64,000 bases of DNA from Thermoleophilia bacterium. GTDB lineage: Bacteria > Actinomycetota > Thermoleophilia > Gaiellales > SKUG01. The notes under the pieces were generated by a model. That model did not search any database. It was not told the DNA's origin and saw nothing but the letters and a program-made list of their open reading frames with translations. Below, piece by piece: positions 36,111-44,671 of the stretch (the stretch's first letter is position 1; every line of letters begins with the position of its first letter). Where the stretch lies: assembly GCA_025964555.1 (NCBI GenBank), contig JAOPYQ010000020.1:1-64000 (forward strand), in the 5' to 3' direction. The position numbers and the translations under genes were made by a program.

Positions 36111-37103
36111 ATGACCGACCGCGGCATCTGGGCGTCGCCGACGCCCGCGGCGAGCGACGTACCCGATGCGCGTCGCCGCACGCTCGGCGAAGGCGCCACC
36201 CCGCTCGAGCGCAGCGACGCCGATCCGCGGCTGCTGCTCAAGCGCGAGGACCGCAACCCCACCGGCTCGCACAAGGACCGTGCTGCGGCGTACCAGCTCG
36301 CGTCGGCAGCGGCGCGCGGCGACCGGGCAGTGACGATCTCCTCGTCCGGCAACGCCGCGATCGCCACGAGTCGGTATGCGGCGCTGCACGAGCTGCCGGC
36401 GGTGGTCTTCGTGCATCCCGCGACTGACCCGGCGAAGCTCGCGTCGATCGACGGGACGACCACCACGCTCGTCGTCACCGAGCGCGCGATCAACGGAGCC
36501 AAGCACCTCGCGCGCGAGCTGCGCATCCCGAACCTGCGCCCGTCGACGAACGACGAATCGCTCGTCGGCTACGCCTCGCTCGGCGAGGAGCTCGCCCACG
36601 AGCTGCCGGAATCCATCGACACGCTCGTGATCTTCGCCACCAGTGGCGCGACCGCGATCGCAGTGGCCGACGTGCTCGCCCGCACGCGTCCCCGCGTGCA
36701 GGTGCACGTGGTGCAGGGCGAGGGAAACACGGGCCTCGTGGCTCCCGAGCGGGAGATCACCGACCAGGGCGCACACGGTGCGGCGGCAGGTCGACTCGGT
36801 GTCAGGCGCAGTCGGCGCGGCCGCGAGCTGCGCGCGGCGATCGAGGCGACCGGCGGCGCGGGTCACGTTGCGACTGCCGAAGATGTCAGTCGAGCTCGCG
36901 AGCTGCTCGCTGCCGACGGCATCGATGTCAGTGACGAGAGCGCCGCGAATGTCGCGATCGCCCAGCAGCTCGCCGATGCCGGTCGTCATCCGTGCGTGAT
37001 CGTGAGCGGATCCCCGGCCGGCAGCTCCGGCTTCGCGCCGCATCGCATCGAGGCGGATGACGAACACCAGGCGATGGCAGCGGTGCTCGAACGTCTCGGC
37101 TGA
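36111..37103 (+). CDS. threonine-synthase-like PLP-dependent enzyme
   Basis: Predicted 330 residues of the tryptophan-synthase-beta/threonine-synthase (fold II) superfamily. The PLP-binding Lys55 lies in NPTGSHKDRAA, and the phosphate-binding turn is SSSGNAAIATSRYAA. A late VIVSGSPAGSSGF is the PLP-ring-binding end. Shorter than typical threonine synthases (about 350-400), with a divergent middle (LGVRRSRRGREL). Reaction not determined; elimination or replacement chemistry on an O-activated amino acid is the usual type. It begins seven bases after the LysW-like gene, last of the operon. Confidence 0.8.
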   Translation: MTDRGIWASPTPAASDVPDARRRTLGEGATPLERSDADPRLLLKREDRNPTGSHKDRAAAYQLASAAARGDRAVTISSSGNAAIATSRYAALHELPAVVFVHPATDPAKLASIDGTTTTLVVTERAINGAKHLARELRIPNLRPSTNDESLVGYASLGEELAHELPESIDTLVIFATSGATAIAVADVLARTRPRVQVHVVQGEGNTGLVAPEREITDQGAHGAAAGRLGVRRSRRGRELRAAIEATGGAGHVATAEDVSRARELLAADGIDVSDESAANVAIAQQLADAGRHPCVIVSGSPAGSSGFAPHRIEADDEHQAMAAVLERLG

Positions 37104-37121
37104 CCTCGAACGCGCCGGCGA

Positions 37122-38033
37122 TCAACGCAGGCGGTTGCGCCCTGCTTCCTTCGCCAGGTACGCCGCGCCTCGGGCGCCGAACAGGTGGAACTCGTAGCGC
37201 TTGAGGGCACGTCGATCGATCGCGGTCTGCACCTTCGCGGTGATCCAGCGCACCGCGAAGCTCGGAGCGTAGGTCCCGGCGCGCACGGTGGTGTCGTCGG
37301 GCTTCACGCCGTCGATCGCCACCGCGCAGACCTCGGCGTGGCCGCGCACGTCGGAGTACCGCATCGGTGCGAACGCATGCTCGTCACCCGCGATGTAGGT
37401 GCGCGCCGACTGCTCGCTCGAGGCTCGCAGCTCCGCGCCGTAGGCCGTGACGCCGAAGTAGGGCTCCAGGTAGCCGGAGGGTGTCTTCACGGGCTTGTAG
37501 CCGTGCACGAGCGGCACGAACGGGGTGGGCCAGGACCCGGGCGTGATGAGCGGCGTCCACTCGGTCGTGGTGCCGTCGAGCAGGCTCACGGCCTGCGCCT
37601 TGGTGAGGCCGCTCGCACACACCGGATTGCTCGGGTGCACGACCAGGACCTCGGCCTCGTACCAGAGCACGCGCTGCTGGAAGCGCAGCAGCTCGGCAGC
37701 CTTGAGCGCCCGATCGATGAGCGCACCCGTGCCCGGCTCCGCTGCGGACTGCAGCACCGCGCGTTCGTTCACCGCGTTGCCGCTGAAGTTCGACCACGTC
37801 ACGATCCACTTGATCCGGCCCTGCGTGAAGCGATCGACTGAGGGCGCGATCCGGAAGAGGTTGCCGCCGTCCTCCTCGAGGCGGGGCGGGACCGTCGTCG
37901 AGACCTGCCACTGGTCGCGCTTGGTGACGAAGGTCGTCGCGGCAGTCGCGGAGGTCGCGAACATCGAGGCGACGGCGAGCGCCGCGACGACGACGGCACA
38001 GGAACGAGACGTAGATCGCGCGAGGAGAGCCAT
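37122..38033 (-). CDS. PstS-like periplasmic-type binding protein
   Basis: Predicted 303 residues with a signal peptide (LARSTSRSCAVVVAALAV, ending about ATAA at 31). The mature part resembles phosphate-type solute-binding proteins: the VHPSNPVCASGLTKAQAVSLLDGTTTEWTPL segment matches the region where they position the ligand. A second domain follows with several Tyr. The ligand is not clear. The ATG at 38033 has TACACT 6 bases upstream, so it has its own leaderless promoter, even though it lies 14 bases after the histidine kinase on the same strand. No ABC permease gene is near. Confidence 0.7.
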   Translation of the reverse strand: MALLARSTSRSCAVVVAALAVASMFATSATAATTFVTKRDQWQVSTTVPPRLEEDGGNLFRIAPSVDRFTQGRIKWIVTWSNFSGNAVNERAVLQSAAEPGTGALIDRALKAAELLRFQQRVLWYEAEVLVVHPSNPVCASGLTKAQAVSLLDGTTTEWTPLITPGSWPTPFVPLVHGYKPVKTPSGYLEPYFGVTAYGAELRASSEQSARTYIAGDEHAFAPMRYSDVRGHAEVCAVAIDGVKPDDTTVRAGTYAPSFAVRWITAKVQTAIDRRALKRYEFHLFGARGAAYLAKEAGRNRLR

Positions 38034-38039
38034 GCGCGA

Positions 38040-38045
38040 AGTGTA
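38040..38045 (-). promoter_or_regulatory. -10 box (TACACT) of the PstS-like gene
   Basis: TACACT, 6 bases, ATG at 38033; between the histidine kinase stop and this gene. Confidence 0.5.
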
Positions 38046-38047
38046 GA

Positions 38048-39991
38048 TCAGCGCGGTGCGTGCTCGCGAGCCCAGCGGCGCACCGTGCACGAGAACACCG
38101 ACCGGTCGCCATCGCGCTCGTACCAGACGCGTCCGCCGTTCGCCGCGGCGAGCCCGCGAACGATCGACATGCCGAGGCCTGTCCCGGGCTGGGCATCGGT
38201 GCCCGGTCCGCGCGTGAAGCGCTCGAACAGGCGCTCGCGAAACGAGGGGTCGACGCCGTCTCCGTGATCGATCACCTGCACCTCGATGCGCGCACCCTGC
38301 TCGATCTCGCGCACGTCGATCACGTACGGAGCGCGCCCGTACTTCACCGCGTTGGTGAGGAAGTTCACCACGATCTGCGTGAGGTGCTCCTGGCTGCCCA
38401 CGGCCACGAGCGACGTATCGCAGCGCACGGCGACGTCGTCGATCCCGGCGAGCTCGACCGCCTCCTCGATCGCGGTGACGACCGGGTAGGGGTCCTCCGC
38501 GACGATGAGCGAGCCGGCGTCCAGGCGCGACTGCATGAGCGTGTCGTCGACCACGTTCGACAGTCGGCGGCCCTGCGTGCGGATGATGCGCAGGAACTCG
38601 AGGCGCCGCGCCTCGTCGAAGCGCTCCCAGTGTTCGAGCAGGGTGTCCGCGAACCCGACGATCGAGGTGAGGGGCGTGCGCAGCTCGTGCGAGGCGGTGG
38701 CGACGAGCGCGTCGCGCAGCCGATCGAGCGACGTGCGTTCGGTGATGTCGAGCGCCGTCGCGACGAGGTGGCTTCGCGAGGCCCCCTGACGGGACGTCAT
38801 GCGACCTGCGTGCAGCACGACGCGCTCGTCGGTTCCGCGATGCAGCCGGTGCTCGACGGAGAAGCCTCCGTCGCCGGCGAGCGTGGCGTGGATCGAACGT
38901 TCGAGCGCCTCGCGATCGTCCGGGTGGACGTGCTCGAGGATGACGTCGAGGCTGGCGGTCGGCTCGGGTCCCACGCGGAACACGCGCTGGAATTCGGCAG
39001 AGGTGCGGATCAACCCGTCGCGTTCGTCCCACTCCCAGCTGCCGAGCTGCGCGATCTCCTGTGCTTCCTCGAGGGCCGAGGCGCTGCGCTGCAGCGCCAG
39101 TCGCGACGCGTCGCGTTCGAGCAGCAGCGCGGCGAGCACCAGGTTGCCGATCGCTGCGGTGGCGAGGATCGCCTGCACGGCGAGCACCGAGGCGGTGCGG
39201 TCGAGTCCGAGTTCCGGCAGGACGTTCGGGTCGGCGATCTCGTACGAGACGGCCACCACGGTGGCGAGCAGGATGGTGCCCGACGCGCCGATCACGCCAA
39301 AACGCAGCGCCCCCCAGACGAAGAGCGGATACAGCAGGACGGTCGCGTACGGGTGCGATCCGTCGAGCATGTACGAGCTGGTCAGCACCACCGACAAGAG
39401 CAGGATCGATGCCTCGAGGAGGCGCGAGGCTCGGTGTTCGATGTCGCGTCCCCGGGCGATGAGCGCGAGCACGAGCGGCGCGATGAGCACGACCGCGAGC
39501 ACCACCGATGCCCAGAAGAGCGCCCACTCGCGCAGCGCGCCGTCGAGGTCGACGCCGTCCGCCACCAGGAAGGCACCGACACCGATCGTCGAGCTGACCG
39601 TCGCCCCGATCGCGATCGCGACGAGCAGCACGAACGCGTCACGCACGCGGCGGATGCTGTCGCCCATGCCGAGTCGGCGCACGATCGTCACCGCCACGAG
39701 CGGCTCGATCGCGTTGCCGATCCCCAGTGCGATCGCGACCCCGGGCGGGATGCCGATCGTCACCGAAACGAGCGCCTCGCCGATCCCGACGCCGAGCGCC
39801 ATCCACGGCCCCCAGCGAAGGACGGCCACGAGCGCGATGCCCGCGGGGACCCAGATCGGCGTGAAGTGGTCGTCGATCGCGACCTCCGTCCCGAGCCGCG
39901 CGGCCGCCATGTACAGGAACCCGACCAGCGCCACGCGCAGGGCGAGGTGCGTCGACGGTGCGCCGTCGCGAGGTGTCGAGGTCGGTCCCAC
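38048..39991 (-). CDS. MASE1-PAS sensor histidine kinase
   Basis: Predicted 647 residues. The N-terminal 280 residues are a MASE1-type integral membrane sensor with about eight helices. A PAS domain (SALEEAQEIAQLGSWEWDERDG) is at about 305-430, then HisKA with the phospho-acceptor His435 in ATASHELRTPLTSIVGFADT, and a full HATPase domain (VVNFLTNAVKYG, DHGDGV, GTGLGMSIVRGL). Start is GTG at 39991, six bases after a CACTAT box. No response regulator gene is adjacent. The PstS-like gene follows directly. Signal unknown. Confidence 0.88.
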   Translation of the reverse strand: MGPTSTPRDGAPSTHLALRVALVGFLYMAAARLGTEVAIDDHFTPIWVPAGIALVAVLRWGPWMALGVGIGEALVSVTIGIPPGVAIALGIGNAIEPLVAVTIVRRLGMGDSIRRVRDAFVLLVAIAIGATVSSTIGVGAFLVADGVDLDGALREWALFWASVVLAVVLIAPLVLALIARGRDIEHRASRLLEASILLLSVVLTSSYMLDGSHPYATVLLYPLFVWGALRFGVIGASGTILLATVVAVSYEIADPNVLPELGLDRTASVLAVQAILATAAIGNLVLAALLLERDASRLALQRSASALEEAQEIAQLGSWEWDERDGLIRTSAEFQRVFRVGPEPTASLDVILEHVHPDDREALERSIHATLAGDGGFSVEHRLHRGTDERVVLHAGRMTSRQGASRSHLVATALDITERTSLDRLRDALVATASHELRTPLTSIVGFADTLLEHWERFDEARRLEFLRIIRTQGRRLSNVVDDTLMQSRLDAGSLIVAEDPYPVVTAIEEAVELAGIDDVAVRCDTSLVAVGSQEHLTQIVVNFLTNAVKYGRAPYVIDVREIEQGARIEVQVIDHGDGVDPSFRERLFERFTRGPGTDAQPGTGLGMSIVRGLAAANGGRVWYERDGDRSVFSCTVRRWAREHAPR

Positions 39992-40094
39992 GGTTGGATA
40001 GTGCCCGATTCGTCCAGACCGCGTCCTCAGGGTGCGTCGTCTGCGGATTCGCGCATCCGCGCGAGATTGCTCGCCGCCGACCTCGCTGCGTGGC

Positions 40095-40100
40095 TAGGAT
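40095..40100 (+). promoter_or_regulatory. -10 box (TAGGAT) of the citrate synthase gene
   Basis: TAGGAT with the start codon 39 bases downstream and an AAGGA site at 40124-40128, so this is a leadered promoter, unlike most here. Confidence 0.5.
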
Positions 40101-40139
40101 GCCGTGAACGCACATTCCTCCGTCCAAGGATCGAGCCAC

Positions 40140-41336
40140 ATGGCCACAGCAACCGAGCAGCCGTCGTCCCGCAACGCAGTCCTCGACGTGGAGGTCCCGC
40201 GCGGCCTCAAGGGCGTCAAAGTCGCCCAGACGTCGATCGGCAACGTGCGTGGCCAGGAAGGCTTCTTCCACTACCGCCAGTACGACGCCACCGAGCTCGC
40301 CAAGAAGCGCACGCTCGAGGACATCTGGCACCTGATGCACGAGGGTGAGCTCCCCAAGACGCAGGCCGAGAGCGACGCCTACCGCGCGCAGGCCGGCCAG
40401 CTTCGCCTCGCCGCATGGACCCAGGTCGAGCAGCTCGTCCCCGGCCTCGTCGCCGGTGCCGACAAGGACAAGCTCGACGTGCTCGGCACGCTGCGCGCGC
40501 TCATCGCCGCCGTCGGTGCGCGCGAGGGCTGGAAGCCCTGGCTCGACCTGAGCGCCGAGGAGATCAAGGAGCAGTGCAGCCGCGCCGTCGCGCTGACCGC
40601 GGTCGGCGTCGCCGCCATCTACCGCGTCAAGCACGGCAAGGACATGGTCGCGCCCGACGCGTCGCTGCCGCACGCCACCGACTACCTGCGCATGGTCACG
40701 GGCGAGGTGCCGAGCGCCGAGAAGGCCGACGCGCTCGAGAAGTACCTCGACCTGACCGTCGACCACGGCTTCAACGCCTCGACGTTCACCGCTCGCGTCG
40801 TGGCATCGACCGGTGCGGACGTGTCGTCGGCCGTCGTCGCCGCGATCGGTTCGCTCTCGGGCCCGCTGCACGGTGGCGCACCGAGCCGCGCGCTCGCGAT
40901 GGTCGACGAGATCGGCACCAAGGAGAACGCCGATCCGTTCATCCGCGCGATCTTCGAGCGTGGCGATCGCCTCATGGGCTTCGGTCACCCGGTCTACACG
41001 ACGATGGACCCGCGCTCGATCATGCTCGGCGAGATCGCCGACGGCATCGGTGGCGAGCAGGTCGAGCTGGCGCGCCACGTGGAGCAGACGTCGCTCGACA
41101 TCCTCGAGGAGCTCAAGCCCGGTCGCGGCCTCAAGACGAACGTCGAGTTCTACGCCGCGCTCGTCATGCGCAGCTCGGGCATCCCGGACGAGCTGTTCAC
41201 GCCGACCTTCGCGGTGAGCCGCGTCATCGGCTGGACCGCGAACATCCGCGAGCAGGTCACGGAGGACAACCGCATCTTCCGCCCGAGCGCGCAGTACGTC
41301 GGTCCGGAAGCTCCTCAGGACGTGCCGACGCTCTAA
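40140..41336 (+). CDS. citrate synthase (CitA-type)
   Basis: Predicted 398 residues. It condenses acetyl-CoA with oxaloacetate, first step of the citric acid cycle. The two active-site His motifs are present: GPLHGGAPSRA and GFGHPVYTTMDPRS. The third catalytic position, Asp in the usual NVDFY, is Glu here (NVEFYAALV); from memory this Glu also occurs in actinobacterial CitA-type enzymes (such as mycobacterial citrate synthase 2), as does the C-terminal RPSAQYVGP. The ATG at 40140 has AAGGA 11 bases upstream; a GTG at 40104 is possible but lies too close to the -10. Confidence 0.93.
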   Translation: MATATEQPSSRNAVLDVEVPRGLKGVKVAQTSIGNVRGQEGFFHYRQYDATELAKKRTLEDIWHLMHEGELPKTQAESDAYRAQAGQLRLAAWTQVEQLVPGLVAGADKDKLDVLGTLRALIAAVGAREGWKPWLDLSAEEIKEQCSRAVALTAVGVAAIYRVKHGKDMVAPDASLPHATDYLRMVTGEVPSAEKADALEKYLDLTVDHGFNASTFTARVVASTGADVSSAVVAAIGSLSGPLHGGAPSRALAMVDEIGTKENADPFIRAIFERGDRLMGFGHPVYTTMDPRSIMLGEIADGIGGEQVELARHVEQTSLDILEELKPGRGLKTNVEFYAALVMRSSGIPDELFTPTFAVSRVIGWTANIREQVTEDNRIFRPSAQYVGPEAPQDVPTL

Positions 41337-41359
41337 GGCGACGGACATCGATTGCATGC

Positions 41360-41387
41360 GAGGCCCGCGGCTCCGGCTGCGGGCCTC
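41360..41387 (+). terminator. terminator of the citrate synthase gene
   Basis: GAGGCCCGCGGC, loop TCCG, GCTGCGGGCCTC: a 12-bp stem with one wobble, 24 bases after the stop at 41336, followed by a short T-containing stretch. Confidence 0.75.
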
Positions 41388-41423
41388 GGTGTCTTCGGGC
41401 CGGCGGTGCGTCGCGCTACAGGG

Positions 41424-41534
41424 CACTTCGTCCAGGGATCCGGGGGCACCCCACGGATCAGTGGTCGAGGTGCGACGCCGCGATCCACTTCGTCCAGAGG
41501 TCCGGGGGAGCGATGCGGATCATTGGACGAAGTG
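41424..41534. repeat. tandem pair of 49-base palindromic elements
   Basis: Units at 41424-41472 and 41486-41534, 62 bases apart start to start. Each begins CACTTCGTCCAG, has a CCGGGGG centre and CGGATCA, and ends with the inverted copy of the start (TGGACGAAGTG, perfect in unit 2, diverged in unit 1). They lie in the gene-free stretch 41337-41668 between citrate synthase and the helicase; apart from the terminator nothing else is seen there. The architecture resembles the dimeric elements at 6290 and 54660, but the sequence is different. Confidence 0.75.
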
Positions 41535-41668
41535 CGGCCTGGGCGCGTCATCCGTCGAGATCGTCGACGCGAGACCGACGGAACCGGATCGCGAGGCGGC
41601 GACGGCGACCGCGATGGTGGCCGCTCCGGTGACTCGGCAGAGGTGCGCGGTAGGCTGACGTTCGTCCG

Positions 41669-44600
41669 ATGGCCGTCCCCCACGACATGCTCGCGCTCCG
41701 TGCCTCGCTGGGTCCCGACGACCTCGTGTCGATCTGGGCGGAGCCCGCCACGGGCGGCGAGCGGTCCGGGCCGACGCTCGAGGTGACCGCCGCCCAGTTC
41801 GTCGACGAGATCGTGCCGCTCGTCGACGAGCCTCCGGCGGGCGTGCGCGTCGGCGCGGACCTGCGCATGCTCGTGCGGCTCGCGCGACGCGCGGCGGCGG
41901 TCGTCGTGCGTCAGGAGTACGTGCCGGACGTGCGCTTCGAGCGGGCGGGCAACGAGGGCACCCGGCTGGTGGGTCGCTGGTCGCCGCTGCCGCGCACCGA
42001 CCTGCGCAACGCGATCGACGCCGACCTGCGCGAGGCACAGCGCGTGCTCGCGGAGCCAGCGCATGCAGGCCGGGAGGACGGCGACCTGGCGCTGCCGGTC
42101 GTGGTGCAGGCGCGGCACCTCGTCGCCAACGTGGTCGACGAGCTGGTGCGTGCGCGGATCGCGAGCGACCCACCGCGCCTCGTTGCTGCGACGCCGGGCG
42201 GCGGCGAGACCCTGCACGATCGGTGGCTGCGCGCGCTGACCTGCACGAATCCCGTGATCGACGGGCCCGACGACGGCCTTGACCGGCTCGCTGCCGACGT
42301 CTCCGAATGGCAGCACCGGCTGCGCAGCGACGCAGAGTCGCCGTGGCGCCTCGTGCTGCGGCTCGAGGAGCCGGACGAGCCGGCGTCCGCCGAGCAGGAG
42401 CACGACGAGCCATGGACGCTGCGCTACCTCGTGCAGCTGCGCTCGGACCCGAGCGTGCTCGTGGCAGCCGCCGATGCGTGGTCGCCGAGCGGTCCGGACA
42501 AGGCAGCGCTCGCGCGACACGGGTTCCACGCGGGCCAGCACCTGCTCGCTCCGCTCGCGCAGGCGGCGCAGCTGTTCGAGCCGATCGCCGACAGCCTCGG
42601 CGCGGCGCAGCCAGCCATGTGCGAGCTGACGACGCCGCAGGCGCACGCGTTCCTCGCGTCCGTCGCGCCGCTGCTGGAACAGTCGGGATTCGCGGTCGCG
42701 GTGCCGGCCTGGTGGACCCGAGGTCGCCCGAAGATCTCGCTGCGTGCGGCGGTCGTCAGCGACCTGCATGGTGGACGCCAGCACATGGACAGTCTCAACC
42801 TCGCGACGCTGGTGGGCTATGACTGGCGCGCGGCAGTCGGCGATGCGGAGCTGACCCGCGACGAGCTGACACGCCTCGCCGCGCAGAAGTCGCCGCTGGT
42901 GCGGGTGCGCGGACGCTGGATGGAACTCGACGAGCGCAGCATCCGAACCGCGCTGGCGCACGTCGAACGCGCGGGTGACGCGCCGCGCTTCGCGACGGTC
43001 GCCGACCTCGTGCGCATGTCAGTCGGTGCCGCGGACGACGTCGACGGCGTGCCGGTCACGGGCGTGGACGGTGGCGACATCGCGGAGCTGCTCGAGCAGG
43101 TGCAGCGCCACGAGACACCGGACCGCGCGGCGGTGCCCGCGGGCGTCGACGCGACGCTGCGGCCCTACCAGGAGCGTGGATTCCAGTGGCTCGCCACGAT
43201 GTCGGACCTCGGGTTGGGCGCATGCCTGGCCGACGACATGGGCCTGGGCAAGACGCTGCAGGTGCTCGCGCTCGTGCAGCACCACCACGAGCGGGACGCG
43301 GCGGTGGGCGTGGCGTCGAGGCCGACGCTCGTGGTGTGCCCGACGTCGGTGCTCACGAACTGGCTGCACGAGGCGGGTCGCTTCACGCCGGACCTGTCGG
43401 TGGTCGTCCACCACGGGCCGGGTCGCCTGCGCGACGAGCGTTTCCTCGAGGCTGCGAGCGCGAGGTCGATCGTGTTCACGTCGTACGCGGTGCTGGCGCG
43501 CGATGTCGAGACGCTTCGGGCGGTCGGCTGGCGCACGGTGGTGCTCGACGAGGCACAGAACATCAAGAATCCGGGCACGCGACACGCGCGCGCGGCGCGG
43601 TCGATCGCCGCGCCGACACGCATCGCGCTGACCGGTACGCCGGTGGAGAACCATGCGGGTGACCTGTGGTCGATCATGGAGTTCCTCAACCCGGGGCTGC
43701 TCGGATCGCAGGTCGACTTCCGCCGCAAGTACCTCGTGCCGATCCAGACCGGAACCTTCCCCGAGGCGGCGACGCGGCTGCGCCAGATCGTGGCGCCGTT
43801 CCTGCTGCGTCGCGTGAAGACCGATCGCGCGGTGATCGCCGACCTGCCCGACAAGTTCGAGCACGTCGCGTGGGCGAGCCTCACGACCGAGCAGGCGTCG
43901 CTGTACGAGGCGATCGTGCGCGAGGCGGCCGACACGCTGCGCATGGCTCGTGGCACCGCGCGACGTTCGGGCATCGAGCGGCGCGGGCTCATCCTCGCGA
44001 CCATCGCGAAGCTCAAGCAGGCGTGCAACCACCCGGCGCAGCTGCTCGCCGACGGCTCGAGGATCGCCGGTCGGTCGGGCAAGCTGGCACGGCTCGAGGG
44101 ACTGCTGGAGACGGTGCTCGACCAGGGCGAGCGCGCGCTGGTGTTCACGCAGTTCGTAGCGATGGGGCGCCTGCTGCAGCAGCAGCTGGCCGACACGTTC
44201 GGGCGCGAGGTGCTGTTCCTGCACGGCGGAACGAGCCGAGCGGAGCGCGACCGGATCGTCGAACGCTTCCAGGATCCGGGAGCGGGCGCGCCGCCGATCC
44301 TCGTGCTGTCGCTCAAGGCGGGCGGCAGCGGCCTCAACCTGACGGCCGCGACGCACGTGTTCCACTTCGACCGGTGGTGGAATCCCGCGACCGAGCAGCA
44401 GGCGACCGATCGTGCGTTCCGGATCGGACAGGAACGTGACGTGCAGGTGCACGCGCTGGTGTGCGCCGGCACGGTGGAGGAACGCATCGACCTCATGCTG
44501 CGCCAGAAGCGGGGCGTCGCGGATTCGGTGATCGGCAGTGGCGAGCAGTGGATCACCGAGCTCGAGGATGCCGAGCTGCTGGACCTGCTGACACTGCGTC

Positions 44601-44671
44601 GCGACACGATGCTGCAGGACGGCACCCTGGACCACCTCGATCCGAAGGAGTGGGTGCGTGGCTCCCTCTGA
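41669..44671 (+). CDS. SNF2-family helicase with SWIM partner
   Basis: Predicted 1,000 residues. An N-terminal bacterial SNF2-associated region of about 480 residues precedes the two ATPase lobes: DDMGLGKT at 522-529, DEAQ at 627-630, TGTPVENH, and the RIGQ motif starting at 918. It resembles the helicase at 10439 throughout the ATPase part but not closely at the N-terminus, so the two are separate paralogues. The next gene, a SWIM-finger protein, overlaps its end by 14 bases, a pairing widespread in bacteria. ATG at 41669 with TAGGCT 12 bases upstream, leaving a leader of only a few bases. DNA remodelling or repair role is inferred. Confidence 0.9.
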   Translation: MAVPHDMLALRASLGPDDLVSIWAEPATGGERSGPTLEVTAAQFVDEIVPLVDEPPAGVRVGADLRMLVRLARRAAAVVVRQEYVPDVRFERAGNEGTRLVGRWSPLPRTDLRNAIDADLREAQRVLAEPAHAGREDGDLALPVVVQARHLVANVVDELVRARIASDPPRLVAATPGGGETLHDRWLRALTCTNPVIDGPDDGLDRLAADVSEWQHRLRSDAESPWRLVLRLEEPDEPASAEQEHDEPWTLRYLVQLRSDPSVLVAAADAWSPSGPDKAALARHGFHAGQHLLAPLAQAAQLFEPIADSLGAAQPAMCELTTPQAHAFLASVAPLLEQSGFAVAVPAWWTRGRPKISLRAAVVSDLHGGRQHMDSLNLATLVGYDWRAAVGDAELTRDELTRLAAQKSPLVRVRGRWMELDERSIRTALAHVERAGDAPRFATVADLVRMSVGAADDVDGVPVTGVDGGDIAELLEQVQRHETPDRAAVPAGVDATLRPYQERGFQWLATMSDLGLGACLADDMGLGKTLQVLALVQHHHERDAAVGVASRPTLVVCPTSVLTNWLHEAGRFTPDLSVVVHHGPGRLRDERFLEAASARSIVFTSYAVLARDVETLRAVGWRTVVLDEAQNIKNPGTRHARAARSIAAPTRIALTGTPVENHAGDLWSIMEFLNPGLLGSQVDFRRKYLVPIQTGTFPEAATRLRQIVAPFLLRRVKTDRAVIADLPDKFEHVAWASLTTEQASLYEAIVREAADTLRMARGTARRSGIERRGLILATIAKLKQACNHPAQLLADGSRIAGRSGKLARLEGLLETVLDQGERALVFTQFVAMGRLLQQQLADTFGREVLFLHGGTSRAERDRIVERFQDPGAGAPPILVLSLKAGGSGLNLTAATHVFHFDRWWNPATEQQATDRAFRIGQERDVQVHALVCAGTVEERIDLMLRQKRGVADSVIGSGEQWITELEDAELLDLLTLRRDTMLQDGTLDHLDPKEWVRGSL

